This document shows positions 37,349 through 46,503 of a stretch of 64,000 nucleotides of DNA, piece after piece. Origin of the DNA: Robbsia andropogonis (GTDB lineage Bacteria > Pseudomonadota > Gammaproteobacteria > Burkholderiales > Burkholderiaceae). The stretch covers positions 1 through 64,000 of the forward strand of contig NZ_LAQU01000014.1 in assembly GCF_000970345.1 (NCBI RefSeq), written 5' to 3'. The notes under the pieces are model-generated. The model was not told the origin of the DNA. It saw only the letters and a list, made by a program, of their open reading frames with translations, and made no database searches. A program made the translations under genes and the position numbers. How positions within the stretch are numbered: position 1 is the first letter of the stretch; every line of letters begins with the position of its first letter.

Positions 37349-38810
37349 TCGCGTCGTGCCTTCCTGCCGTAGGCGTTGCCGCGACGCGTCCTGGACGCTA
37401 CGCGCCTTGGTCCTCGGCGCCGGACTGGGCGCGTCATCGGTCTCGTCGTTCGCCGATAACAGCGCTAAGGTTTCAGTCAGCGAGGCAACAAGCACTTGCT
37501 CTCGCCCAGCGATCGCATTCAATCGATGGCAGGAGAACTGGTCGGTGTTGCAAAATGGATGTGTCCCCAAAAAGCCATTCGACTCCTTAAAGTATATTCC
37601 GCTCTTTGGTAATCGAGATGCCTATATTTCACTGGGAACGGTGTTGCGGGAACGCTTGGAAGTCAACGATGCGCCGTTGTATGGGCTGGGTTCGGGGCAT
37701 AGCGATACTTACTTAATACAACGAGTGGAGGTGCATGCCGATGTGCATTTGGGCGAACGAATACAGCTATTTACGCAAATAGAAAGCGCACTGCCTTACG
37801 GCAAGGATCGCGTCTCGGTCGTCGATAGAAATCCGTTGGATCTGCGGCAGGCATTTGTCACATTCACGCAAAACACAAGGTTTGGTGTCGTCAAAGCGCG
37901 CGTTGGTCGACAGGAGATGGCATTTGACCTGCAACGGTTTGTCGCAGTGCGCGATGGTCCCAACGTGCGGCAGGCGTTCGATGGTGTCTGGGCAGATTTC
38001 GAGACGGGACGCTGGCGTTGGATAGCGTATGCGACACAGCCGGTCCAATATCGCGACGCATCAGATTTTGATGACGTATCGAATCGTGATCTGACGTTCA
38101 GCGGTGTGCGTGTGGAACGCCAATCTGTCGGGCCCGGCGATGTATCGGCTTATTATTCCCGTTATAACCGGCGCCGCGCGAATTTTATCGATGGCAGCGG
38201 CGACGAGCATCGTGATGTGTTCGATGTGCGATATACGGGGAAAACTGGCAATATCGATTGGGACGCCGAGGCAATGTATCAAAGCGGGCACGTCGGCAGC
38301 AACACCATCGGTGCATGGGCGGTAGGCTCGCTTGCCGGGTATACCTTTAACAACGTAACGTGGGCGCCTCGCCTGGGCCTGCAAATCGATGCGGCTTCGG
38401 GCGATCGGCATCCGCACGATGGAAGGATCGGAACTTTTAATCCGCTGTTCCCGAATGGCTATTACTTTGCGCTTGCAGGTTATACCGGGTATTCGAATCT
38501 CATCCATATCAAGCCTTCGCTGACGTTGAAGCCTTCTAGTAAATGGACCTTGCTTCTTGCCACCGGTTTGCAATGGCGCGAAACCACGTCCGATGCTGTC
38601 TATCAACAAGGTTCTGCGTCGGTGCCTGGTACGGCCGGATTCGGTTCTTTATGGACCGGCTTTTACACGCAGTTTCGCGCAGACTATGCCGTCAACGCGA
38701 ACATTACTGCCGCCCTAGAGGCCGTGCATTTTCAAATTGGAAAGTCATTGCGCGAAGTCGGTGCGAAAAATGCTGACTATATAGGTGCCGAGTTGAAATT
38801 TGCCTGGTAG
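37338..38810 (+). CDS. outer-membrane beta-barrel channel, alginate-export type
   Basis: ATG 37338 (MANDRVVPSCRRRC) gives 490 residues; a hydrophobic export signal ends near SFAD. The rest is beta-strand-like with alternating aromatic residues. It contains the motif DLRQAFVTFTQN, VKARVGRQEMAFDLQRFVAV and DGVWADFETGRW typical of the alginate_exp family, and ends with an aromatic-terminated strand (YIGAELKFAW). These barrels act as selective diffusion channels. In this operon it would let the substrate of the upstream hydrolases across the outer membrane. The coupled start with the VOC gene supports a common function. Confidence 0.85.
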   Translation: MANDRVVPSCRRRCRDASWTLRALVLGAGLGASSVSSFADNSAKVSVSEATSTCSRPAIAFNRWQENWSVLQNGCVPKKPFDSLKYIPLFGNRDAYISLGTVLRERLEVNDAPLYGLGSGHSDTYLIQRVEVHADVHLGERIQLFTQIESALPYGKDRVSVVDRNPLDLRQAFVTFTQNTRFGVVKARVGRQEMAFDLQRFVAVRDGPNVRQAFDGVWADFETGRWRWIAYATQPVQYRDASDFDDVSNRDLTFSGVRVERQSVGPGDVSAYYSRYNRRRANFIDGSGDEHRDVFDVRYTGKTGNIDWDAEAMYQSGHVGSNTIGAWAVGSLAGYTFNNVTWAPRLGLQIDAASGDRHPHDGRIGTFNPLFPNGYYFALAGYTGYSNLIHIKPSLTLKPSSKWTLLLATGLQWRETTSDAVYQQGSASVPGTAGFGSLWTGFYTQFRADYAVNANITAALEAVHFQIGKSLREVGAKNADYIGAELKFAW

Positions 38811-38879
38811 ATCCAGACTGATCGTTGTCAAGCCGCTGACAAGAGGTAGGGATCAACGCGCTCGGTGAGCGCAGCTTCA

Positions 38880-39830
38880 TCACTTTGTACTCGTGACGTA
38901 GCGTCGCCAAGCGCCCGGGGCCATCCTCGTCGCTTTCGAGAAAACGCGTGTGAAATGCGTTTGATCGGAAAAGCCGCATTGATCGGCAATTTCTACCAAC
39001 GACGTCGTAGTGTTCTTGAGGAGGTGACGAGCACGCTCGACACGTTGCTGCAATTGCCATTGATAAGGCGTTTGTCCAGTAGAACCATGGAACGCACGTA
39101 TGAAATAGCTTTCAGACAGGCGACATTCCGCTGCGATATTGGCAATCGATACACTTGCATTCGATGGTGCCATCAGCATCTCTTTTGCAAAGGATGCTTG
39201 CCAAGCAGATAGTGTTGCCCGCTTTCGGGTGTGCATTGGCGCCACGCTACGGCCAAGGCCGGCGTACTGTGAAATGAGATGAAGACCGATTGAAATGCTG
39301 AGTTGTTCGAGGAATAGCGACTGCGCAGCGTTGGGATAGGAAATTGCCGGCAGCATGGCACGCGCAAGATGGCTCAATGTGTCGTCGCGTTCCGCGATCT
39401 TGGTACTTAGACCGACGCTACCGAGCCTTGGAATATCAGTACCCAGTCGTTCGAGCCAAAAAGGATTCGCTTCGAAAAGAAGGAAATCAAATGCTCCCGA
39501 TAATTCGGCATGGTACTTATCTGAAAAATCGCGGATATAAATCGCATTTTCAGTGAAAGCATAAGCTTTGCGACTTGGTCCACGCAATAACCGCCGTTGG
39601 TGACCGGGGAGTAACGATACACCAACCAGGAACCCGCGATCATCTGCGTCCGTCTCGACGTTCGATATGACGTTCCTTGGCGCCTGCTTTCGGTGTACGC
39701 GCAGCGCGCCAATATCGAGTTGCGTACTTACGTCGAGCCGGTCGAGTTTGCAGCCAAGGCCATCGGTGACAGCAGCCGTATTGATGACAGGGTGCGGTGT
39801 CGGGTGGAAGGAGCGCATATCGCCTGGCAT
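38880..39830 (-). CDS. AraC-family transcriptional regulator
   Basis: The protein is 316 residues. The C-terminal ~100 residues are two helix-turn-helices of AraC/XylS type (SIANIAAECRLSESYFIRAF, then SLVEIADQCGFSDQTHFTRV, ending FSKATRMAPGAWRR). The N-terminal sensor half is not a recognised cupin by eye. It is tail-to-tail with the channel gene of the preceding operon, 69 bp apart. This position is compatible with a second regulator of that operon, but it could equally act elsewhere. Confidence 0.92.
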   Translation of the reverse strand: MPGDMRSFHPTPHPVINTAAVTDGLGCKLDRLDVSTQLDIGALRVHRKQAPRNVISNVETDADDRGFLVGVSLLPGHQRRLLRGPSRKAYAFTENAIYIRDFSDKYHAELSGAFDFLLFEANPFWLERLGTDIPRLGSVGLSTKIAERDDTLSHLARAMLPAISYPNAAQSLFLEQLSISIGLHLISQYAGLGRSVAPMHTRKRATLSAWQASFAKEMLMAPSNASVSIANIAAECRLSESYFIRAFHGSTGQTPYQWQLQQRVERARHLLKNTTTSLVEIADQCGFSDQTHFTRVFSKATRMAPGAWRRYVTSTK

Positions 39831-40061
39831 GAATTCCCCCTATGACGTGCTCGACAACTGGCGAGCGGATTGTGCGATTGTAACTTAATTATTCTTACCG
39901 ATGATCGGTGTGGGTTTGAGTCTGTGCGGTCGGAAAATCGGTGCGCAGGTCCGCAATTCTGACATGGTCGATTTTCTTGGAATGCTTTTATTTAAGGTGA
40001 TTTTTATTTAACAATAATTCATACGATCTTAGTGGTCGTATGCATTAGGAACGAAGAGGGT

Positions 40062-40256
40062 ATGAATCAATCGGGTAATCGTTATTCAAAGCGAAAGATG
40101 ACAAAGGACTTGGCTATTTTTGACGCGTGGCAGGACGCCGTGAAAATGCTCGACTGTCAAGATAGTGCTGAGTGTGACACTTCTGCTACCGTTGCTGGCG
40201 CGGCCTGGCCAACGCGGGCGGAGAAGGGGGGATATGACGGACTACTGGAAGTGTAA
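40062..40256 (+). CDS. small hypothetical protein
   Basis: ATG 40062 (MNQSGNRYSKRKMTK) is preceded by GAAGAGGG at a good distance and gives 64 residues. The first 15 residues are basic; the rest is acidic with two cysteines. No family is recognised. The good ribosome binding site is the only support beyond the open frame. Confidence 0.3.
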   Translation: MNQSGNRYSKRKMTKDLAIFDAWQDAVKMLDCQDSAECDTSATVAGAAWPTRAEKGGYDGLLEV

Positions 40257-40281
40257 GCATCATTACAGACGGTCTTGACGA

Positions 40282-40902
40282 TTAGAGCACAACTTCGCAG
40301 AGCCGCTGATTGACCAGGACAAGGTCGAATGCCTTGGGATCGAAGCTGCCACCATACCAGTCCTTTAAATGCTGGTGTTCTTCATGCGAGGAATCGCTGA
40401 TCGTGTCTACGAAGTCAGCATACCCAGGAGCCCCGCCCACGTCTTCCGGCGGACACGCGTTTTCGCCATCGATACAGAGTGGGTGTCGTAGCTTCGGGTC
40501 TGGGGTCAATGCCTTCTCAACCTTGATGCGGTGCTGCCAGTTGTCACCATAGTCATAGACGTACGTAAATGTGCGAAGCCCTCCCAGGGCTTTGGCGAAG
40601 GTCACGCGTGCCTCATTTGATATCGGTGGGTCATCCGCGAATCCCGCGTCCTCAGGTATGCCATAGTGGGTGTCGCCAAAGATGAATTCATGTATATGCC
40701 CTCCGTCCCAGCCCATGGCAAGCAACAACACGACATGTAGTTTTCCCAGCCGGATCTTGCCGGGCATCACGATTCTGCGCCAAATTGCCGGTTTGATATC
40801 GCGCAACTCTACGCGTAGCACATTGGGTAGATTCAACCGGTCGTCGCAACACCTTAAGCCACGAAGCGTTTCATAGGCTGTCCACGGAAATAGATACGAC
40901 AT
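40282..40902 (-). CDS. plasmid pRiA4b ORF-3-like protein
   Basis: ATG 40902 (MSYLFPWTAYETL) gives 206 residues; the frame is open to 40986, but the extra part looks like relic sequence. The body matches the PRiA4_ORF3 family: LRVELRDIKPAIWRRIVMP, then LGKLHVVLLLAMGWDGGHIH, FTYVYDYGDNWQHRI, CIDGENACPPEDVGGAPGYA and HLKDWYGGSFDPKAFD. The family is frequent on plasmids, islands and near transposons and has no proven role. It lies downstream of the transketolase genes on the same strand with a 93-bp gap, but is probably an unrelated mobile passenger. Confidence 0.85.
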   Translation of the reverse strand: MSYLFPWTAYETLRGLRCCDDRLNLPNVLRVELRDIKPAIWRRIVMPGKIRLGKLHVVLLLAMGWDGGHIHEFIFGDTHYGIPEDAGFADDPPISNEARVTFAKALGGLRTFTYVYDYGDNWQHRIKVEKALTPDPKLRHPLCIDGENACPPEDVGGAPGYADFVDTISDSSHEEHQHLKDWYGGSFDPKAFDLVLVNQRLCEVVL

Positions 40903-40995
40903 TTTACATCGCCAGCAGCGATGCACCTTCTGTTGCGCCGTCGCTGCGGCAAAATGTCGAGCGTGAATTTCAGGAGCCCGCCACACCGCTTAAGC

Positions 40996-41997
40996 TTACG
41001 CCAGCCATCGCTTAATATTGGCCGCCATGACATTTGTCGAAATACCATATCGATCGTGGAGTGTGGGCAGTGCACCTGCGTCGAGAAACGCGTCTGGCAG
41101 GGCGACCTGTTTGAACGTACACGAAACGCCGGCGCTCAAGAGCGTGGTTGCGACAGACTCCCCCAAACCGCCGATAATCGTATGGTTCTCGGCAACGACG
41201 ACCATACGCCCCGTTCGCTTTGCCTCGCGGATGATGGTCTCCGTGTCGAGCGGCTTGATGGTTGGAACGTGCAGCACTGCGACGTCTACTTTGTCCGACT
41301 CTAGTGCCTTTGCGGTTTCCAGCGCCCGCATTGTCATAATGCCGGACGAGATGATCAGCACGTCGCTCCCGTCACGCAGCATTTTTGCTTTGCCGAGTTC
41401 GAACTGGTAATTGTATTCATCAAGAACAGCGGGTACGCTACCGCGCAGGAGACGCGCATACACAGGGCCTTTATGCGCTGAAATGGCCGGTACCATCTGT
41501 TCAATTTCAAGCGCATCGCATGGGTCAATCACTGTCATGTTTGGCATTGCCCGCATGAGCGCCAGGTCTTCGGCGGCCTGGTGGCTCGGCCCATACCCGG
41601 TCGTCAGGCCGGGCAGCGCGCAGACAATTTTGACATCGAGGTTGTCCTCGGCAATGGTCTGATGAATAAAGTCATATGCGCGGCGCGTTGCGAACACCGC
41701 GTAAGTCGTGACGAAAGGCTGCGCACCTTCGTGGGCGAAGCCGGCGGCAGCGCCCATCAGAAGTTGTTCCGCCATGCCCATCTGGTAATACCGGTCCGGG
41801 AACGCTTTCGCGAAGATATGGAGGTCGGTGTACTTTCCCAGGTCAGCCGTCATGCCGATGACGTTTGGCTTCGAAGAAGCGAGCGCGACCAGCGCGTGAC
41901 CGAACGGAGCAGACCGAGTGACCTGGTCGTCGCCGGCGATGGATGCAATCATCGCCGACGTCTTCAAACGAGGTTTTTTATCGATAACCGAGTTCAT
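40996..41997 (-). CDS. transketolase, C-terminal subunit
   Basis: ATG 41997 overlaps the stop of the N-terminal subunit (ATGA) and gives 333 residues. It carries the pyrimidine-binding and C-terminal domains of transketolase (MTADLGKYTDLHIFAKAFPD, YYQMGMAEQLLMGAAAGFAH, GLTTGYGPSHQAAEDLALMR). With the other subunit it would form a thiamine-diphosphate enzyme moving a two-carbon ketol unit. Split transketolases of this kind often sit in dedicated sugar catabolic loci rather than the central pentose phosphate pathway (the apulose-phosphate transketolase of apiose catabolism is a known example). The donor sugar here is not evident; no sugar kinase is present in the locus. Confidence 0.92.
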   Translation of the reverse strand: MNSVIDKKPRLKTSAMIASIAGDDQVTRSAPFGHALVALASSKPNVIGMTADLGKYTDLHIFAKAFPDRYYQMGMAEQLLMGAAAGFAHEGAQPFVTTYAVFATRRAYDFIHQTIAEDNLDVKIVCALPGLTTGYGPSHQAAEDLALMRAMPNMTVIDPCDALEIEQMVPAISAHKGPVYARLLRGSVPAVLDEYNYQFELGKAKMLRDGSDVLIISSGIMTMRALETAKALESDKVDVAVLHVPTIKPLDTETIIREAKRTGRMVVVAENHTIIGGLGESVATTLLSAGVSCTFKQVALPDAFLDAGALPTLHDRYGISTNVMAANIKRWLA

Positions 41998-42845
41998 GCC
42001 TTGCTCCCTGCAAAAGTGTTGTCGAGTGCATCCAGCGCCAGCTTCCATTCATGAGCATCCACGCGGATGAAGTGGTTCTTCTCCCGTTGCTCGAGGAAAG
42101 GCACGCCGCAGCCCATCTTCGTGTCGCACACGATGATCCGCGGTTTCGCCTCTTTCAGGTTTCGCGCGTTGTCGAAGGCCGCCTTCACGGCATTGATATC
42201 GTTTCCGTTCACGCGTTGCACGTACCAGCCAAACGCTTCCAGCTTCGGAACTAGCGGCTCGAAAGCCATGATGTGCGTCGAGGGACCATCCGCCTGTTGA
42301 TTGTTGACGTCGACCATCGCTATCAAGTTATCCAGCTTCCAATGCGCCGCCGAGAGAAGACCTTCCCAGATGGCGCCTTCGTCCAGCTCGCCGTCGGAGA
42401 AGAGCGTGTACACAAGGGATTTCGAACCTTTGTTCTTGAGTCCGAGACACCGGCCCACTGCAATCGTAAGTCCTTGACCGAGTGACCCGCCGGACATTTC
42501 CATGCCGGGTGTGTAGCTCGCCATGCCGGACATCGGCAGCCGGCTATCATCGCTACCATACGTCTCCAGCTCTTCCTCGGGAAGGATGCCGGCTTCGAAC
42601 AGTGCGGCGTAGAGCGCGATGGCGTAGTGACCGTTCGACAACAGGAAGCGGTCCCGGTGCTCCCAGTCTGGCTCCGCTGCGCGGTAACGCATTGCGCCGA
42701 AATAGCAAACAGCCAGAACATCGGCGATGTCGAGAGCCTGGCCGATATAGCCCTGGCCCTGTACTTCGCCCATCAGCAGGGCGTTGCGGCGGATGCGGTA
42801 TGCGCGCTCTGCAAGCGATACATCCTCGATGACGGTTGTACTCAT
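41994..42845 (-). CDS. transketolase, N-terminal subunit
   Basis: The protein is 283 residues and covers the diphosphate-binding domain. GDGELDEGAIWEGLLSAAHW followed by MVDVNNQQADG is the thiamine-diphosphate/Mg motif; GSLGQGLTIAVGRCLG and LLSNGHYAIALYAALFEAG are also typical. It must pair with the C-terminal subunit encoded immediately downstream with a 4-bp overlap, so synthesis is stoichiometrically coupled. The MFS transporter gene ends 26 bp upstream, giving an operon SDR-MFS-tktN-tktC. Confidence 0.93.
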   Translation of the reverse strand: MSTTVIEDVSLAERAYRIRRNALLMGEVQGQGYIGQALDIADVLAVCYFGAMRYRAAEPDWEHRDRFLLSNGHYAIALYAALFEAGILPEEELETYGSDDSRLPMSGMASYTPGMEMSGGSLGQGLTIAVGRCLGLKNKGSKSLVYTLFSDGELDEGAIWEGLLSAAHWKLDNLIAMVDVNNQQADGPSTHIMAFEPLVPKLEAFGWYVQRVNGNDINAVKAAFDNARNLKEAKPRIIVCDTKMGCGVPFLEQREKNHFIRVDAHEWKLALDALDNTFAGSKA

Positions 42846-42871
42846 TTACTCGTCTCCTTGAAACAGCTTGT

Positions 42872-44200
42872 TCAGCGATTGACGGTCTTCGCGGGCACGA
42901 AGAACACCAGGATCGCGCCCAGCACGACGGCTGTGGAAATGAAGATGAGGCCTGCGGTCGCCTTGCCGGTGAAGTCATTGAGCCATCCGACAATGGCAGG
43001 CGAAAAAAAGCCGGCCAGATTGGCGAAACAGTTGACCGCTGCAATTCCAGCGGCGGCGGACACCCCGCTGAGAACCGCGGTGGGAAGCGCCCAAAACAAC
43101 GACGATGAGGCGAGAATGCCCGCAGCAGCGACGCTCATGCAAATAATCGATGGGCCCACGCTTCCCAGCATCGGTAGTACGGCGAACGCGGCAGCTGAAA
43201 CCAGCATCGGAATCGCCAGATGCAAACGTCGTTCGCGACGCCTATCGGCACTATTTCCGAGTAGTGGCAATGTAATGATGGCGCACATGTACGGAATCGC
43301 GGTCAGGACACCAACCCACAGCGGGTCGGCGACACCTGTGCGACGAATGATTGTCGGTAGCCAGAAGGTCAGACCGTATTGACCAAGAACGACACAGAAG
43401 TAGATGCCAGCCATTAGCCAGAGACGACGGTCGCGGACGAACGCGCGGATGGACACGTGCTCGGTAGCCGCCTGGCGATCGCTTTCCACATTGCGTTTGA
43501 GGAGCGCCTTTTCGTCCTCGGACAACCATTTCGCGCTGGCGATTCCGTTGTCGAGATACAGAAAAATCGCAACCCCAAGAAGCAGCGAAGGCAATGCTTC
43601 CAGCATGAACAGCCATTTCCATCCCGCGAGGCCTTGCACGCCCTGGAATGTATGCATGATCCAGCCGGAGAGGGGGCCCCCGAGGATGCCGGCCATTGGT
43701 ATCGCCATGAAAAACATCGAAAGCGCTTTTGCGCGCCGTGCGGCGGGAAACCAGTAGGTCAGATACAAAATGACGCCCGGAGCAAATCCGGCTTCGGCGA
43801 CGCCCAGCAGAAAGCGCAGGGCATAAAACGTGGTTGGCGTTTTCACAAACACAAAGCTTGCGGAAATCACCGCCCAGGTCAGCATGATGCGCGCGAGCCA
43901 GTTGCGTGCACCGACTTTGTGGAGAATAAGGTTGCTAGGAATCTCGAAAAGGAAGTAGCCCAAGAAGAAGATGCCCGCGCCGATGCCGTAGATGGTTTCA
44001 GAGAAGCGGAGGTCATTGAGCATCTGCAACTTTGCAAAGCCAACGTTTACCCGGTCGAGGTATGCGCCGAGATAGCAAAGCATGAGAAACGGAATCAGAT
44101 GACGCGCAACCTTTGCATAGGTCCTTACTTCGAAGTTCGAGGCATTGCTGGAAGCGGATAAGTCTGCTCCGATTCCCGGGCTGGCCAGTCTGGATTTCAT
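42872..44200 (-). CDS. MFS transporter, anion:cation symporter (ACS) type
   Basis: The protein is 442 residues with 12 predicted membrane helices. The first helices read RHLIPFLMLCYLGAYLDRVN and the motif-A loop VGARNWLARIML follows. RFLLGVAEAGFAPGVILYLT is the ACS-family signature of helix 4 shared by galactonate, tartrate and phthalate carriers, so the likely cargo is a sugar acid or other organic anion with protons. A GGAG ribosome site precedes the ATG. It is in an operon with the SDR and transketolase genes. Since an ABC importer is encoded on the opposite strand of the same locus, two forms of the substrate (sugar and acid) may be taken up. Confidence 0.93.
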   Translation of the reverse strand: MKSRLASPGIGADLSASSNASNFEVRTYAKVARHLIPFLMLCYLGAYLDRVNVGFAKLQMLNDLRFSETIYGIGAGIFFLGYFLFEIPSNLILHKVGARNWLARIMLTWAVISASFVFVKTPTTFYALRFLLGVAEAGFAPGVILYLTYWFPAARRAKALSMFFMAIPMAGILGGPLSGWIMHTFQGVQGLAGWKWLFMLEALPSLLLGVAIFLYLDNGIASAKWLSEDEKALLKRNVESDRQAATEHVSIRAFVRDRRLWLMAGIYFCVVLGQYGLTFWLPTIIRRTGVADPLWVGVLTAIPYMCAIITLPLLGNSADRRRERRLHLAIPMLVSAAAFAVLPMLGSVGPSIICMSVAAAGILASSSLFWALPTAVLSGVSAAAGIAAVNCFANLAGFFSPAIVGWLNDFTGKATAGLIFISTAVVLGAILVFFVPAKTVNR

Positions 44201-44340
44201 CGGTGGTCTCCTGTCCTCTCGGCCCGTCGCCGCGACGGGACCGGTGCCATGCTTTAGTGCCGCTTGAGCGGCTTGACGCCTTGGTCAATACACGTGCGTC
44301 GTACGCGCCTCCTGCTGTCAAGGAGCGAATGAAGGCAACG

Positions 44341-45090
44341 TCAGTGAATGAGCATGCCGCCGTTGACGTCGAGCGTGACGCCGGTCAGATAGGTAGAAAG
44401 GTCGCTTGCTAGAAAGAGGCAGGCATTGGCGATGTCGTTTGCCTCTCCGAGACGCCCAAGCGGAATGCCCTTGATGATGTCCGCGCGCATCTCAGGGGTC
44501 AGCTTGTCGCCCGTGATATCCGTCTGAATAAGGCCCGGCGTAATGGCATTGACGCGGATATGGTCGCTACCGAATTCCCGGGCCATCGCCTTGGCAAGCC
44601 CGAGGACACCGGCCTTCGCCGCGCTGTAGTGAGGGCCGCCGAAAATGCCGCCGCCGCGTTGCGCGGAGACGGAAGACATGCAGACGATGCTGCCACGCTG
44701 CCGCTGCTTCATGTGCGGGATGACGGCTTGCGACATGTACAGCGTTCCTAGCAGGCTCACGCCGACAACGGCATCGAAGTTGTTCTTGGAGATATCGAGT
44801 GTCTTGATGGGCTGCGTAATGCCCGCGTTGTTTATCAATGCGTCGATGCGACCATATTGTGAGACAACCGCATCTGCTGCGGCAACGCAGGCTTTCTTAT
44901 CGGTGACGTCGCACGCCAGACCGAGATGGCCATCCCCGAGGTCGCGCGCGGCGCTTTCCGCGTCCGCCATGTTCAGGTCCAGAATCGCGATGCGCGCGCC
45001 TTGCGCAGCCATCGCTTTTGCCGTCGCTTTACCGATGCCGCGTGCCGATGCGGCGCCCGTGATGATAACGACTTGATTCTCGAGCAACAT
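44341..45090 (-). CDS. SDR-family dehydrogenase
   Basis: The protein is 249 residues, a classical short-chain dehydrogenase. The cofactor loop is ITGAASARGIGKATA, with two extra residues compared with the usual TGxxxGIG. The middle has LINNAGITQPI, and the active site has a serine in VCMSSVSAQRG with YSAAKAGVLGLAKAMAREFG supplying tyrosine and lysine. VNAITPGLIQTDI and the final GVTLDVNGGMLIH are normal. Acidic LDLNMADAES after the second strand suggests NAD rather than NADP. In this locus it most likely oxidises a sugar or polyol. It is 109 bp downstream of the LysR gene and 140 bp before the MFS gene. Confidence 0.93.
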   Translation of the reverse strand: MLLENQVVIITGAASARGIGKATAKAMAAQGARIAILDLNMADAESAARDLGDGHLGLACDVTDKKACVAAADAVVSQYGRIDALINNAGITQPIKTLDISKNNFDAVVGVSLLGTLYMSQAVIPHMKQRQRGSIVCMSSVSAQRGGGIFGGPHYSAAKAGVLGLAKAMAREFGSDHIRVNAITPGLIQTDITGDKLTPEMRADIIKGIPLGRLGEANDIANACLFLASDLSTYLTGVTLDVNGGMLIH

Positions 45091-45199
45091 GTGGGTGTCT
45101 CCGTTGATGAGCTAGGGGTAGGCGAAGTTTGTCCGCCAGCGAACCTCGCATCAACACAGTTCCCTTCAACCATAGCTGAGAAATTTTCAGCCTCCAGGG

Positions 45200-46102
45200 T
45201 TATCCCTGTGCATCTGCCTTGCAGCGTTCGAATTCCGTTTCAATCCAGGTCAAAAATTTTGCGACTCGCGGCAACTCGGCATTTTGACTGGGGTAAACGA
45301 GATGATGTGCACCTACCTCTACGGAATGGCTATCGTCGAAGACCTGCACGAGAGCGCCGTCCTTTATTTTTTGGGAAGCCATCATCACGCTTTCCAGAGC
45401 GATGCCGAGCCCGAGTGACGCCGTTTCAATCGACATGTAGGAACGGTCGAACGAAAAGTCGAACGTTTTGTTTGCGCCAGCAACGCCGGCTCGGCCAAAC
45501 CATTGTCGCCACTGAACGAGCGGCGTCTCGGAATAGACGAGGCGCTCGGCCAGCAGGTCATCTGGCGTCTTCACCGGATGCCGCTCAAGGTAGGCCGGTG
45601 ATGCGAGTGGGGCGATGAATTCGCCCCGGACCGTACGCACTTCGAGGTTGCTCCATTCTCCATAGCCATGACGAATGTCTATGTCGTAATATCCGTTCGA
45701 AAACGATATGTTCTCGTATGAACAGGCGACGTTCAGTTGTACGTCGCCATTTGCTTCCTGAAACGAGGATAGCCGCGGCAATAGCCACATCAAGCCAAAA
45801 CTCGGGCTCGAATGCACACGCAGGATGTCGACTTCCTTCGTGCTCGAGGCACGCTCGGTCGCCCGGCTGAGGTCTGCTAGCGACCCCGTTACGTCCGCGA
45901 GATAGCGCTCCCCGGTGGGTGTCAGGACAAGACCACGTCCTGTTCGTTGAAACAGGGATTGCCCGATCATTGACTCCAGATTGCTAAGCTGATGACTGAC
46001 GGCCGACGCCGTAAGGTCAAGCTCTTCTGCTGCTCGATTCACGCTCTTCGTACGTGCAATGCTCTCGAACGCGATGATGGCCTTCAACGGCGGAATTCGC
46101 AT
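45200..46102 (-). CDS. LysR-family regulator (GcvA-like)
   Basis: ATG 46102 (MRIPPLKAIIAFESIAR) gives 300 residues; the frame is open 30 codons further without support. The N-terminal winged helix (SVNRAAEELDLTASAVSHQL) and the effector domain (PRLSSFQEANGDVQLNVACS, YYDIDIRHGYGEW, ETASLGLGIALESVMMASQK) are of the GcvA subgroup. It lies at the divergence point between the SDR/MFS/transketolase operon, in whose direction it reads, and the ABC importer/lactonase operon. It is therefore the natural candidate to control both. Confidence 0.92.
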   Translation of the reverse strand: MRIPPLKAIIAFESIARTKSVNRAAEELDLTASAVSHQLSNLESMIGQSLFQRTGRGLVLTPTGERYLADVTGSLADLSRATERASSTKEVDILRVHSSPSFGLMWLLPRLSSFQEANGDVQLNVACSYENISFSNGYYDIDIRHGYGEWSNLEVRTVRGEFIAPLASPAYLERHPVKTPDDLLAERLVYSETPLVQWRQWFGRAGVAGANKTFDFSFDRSYMSIETASLGLGIALESVMMASQKIKDGALVQVFDDSHSVEVGAHHLVYPSQNAELPRVAKFLTWIETEFERCKADAQG

Positions 46103-46291
46103 GATAAAATTTTTTTCAGTCACGATTGAACAAAACTGCATTGCCTTCTGACGGTAGTCGCTGCCATCCTCGACATCAAACGATACGGACACGAAAACAC
46201 GTGAAATGTTACCCCGTGTCAGGCCGCCAGTGGCCTAAAGTCGTGCCTCATATAAATATGGCGCGGTGCAGCAGCCGCACAGGAGACATAG

Positions 46292-46363
46292 ATGAATACC
46301 CTGAATTCTTTTTCAGGCAAGTACGTTGCCCGTGGTGACATGATCACCATCGCCCACGGCTAA
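46292..46363 (+). CDS. 23-residue ORF with strong ribosome site
   Basis: AGGAGACATAG precedes ATG 46292 at ideal spacing and the frame ends at TAA 46361-46363. The product (MNTLNSFSGKYVARGDMITI, then AHG) looks like the start of a larger protein, but the frame stops. It lies 140 bp before the ABC importer ATPase gene, between it and the divergent LysR gene. It may be a leader peptide or the stub of a deleted first gene. Confidence 0.35.
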   Translation: MNTLNSFSGKYVARGDMITIAHG

Positions 46364-46503
46364 GCAAAGCCCCGGCACGGAGTCCGGCTTGCTGCATTCC
46401 CGGCTACTCAGTCAAGCCTTCAGAATCTGTCACGCATTGCAGGCCGCTCTCGCGACTTGCGATCGGAGACGCTCGCTCGCGGTTTTCGCGACGGAGACGT
46501 GCA

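Noticed and set aside
40903-40986. Upstream extension of the pRiA4b ORF-3-like protein
   Set aside because: His/Cys/Arg-rich leader not typical of the family; ATG 40902 is more plausible.
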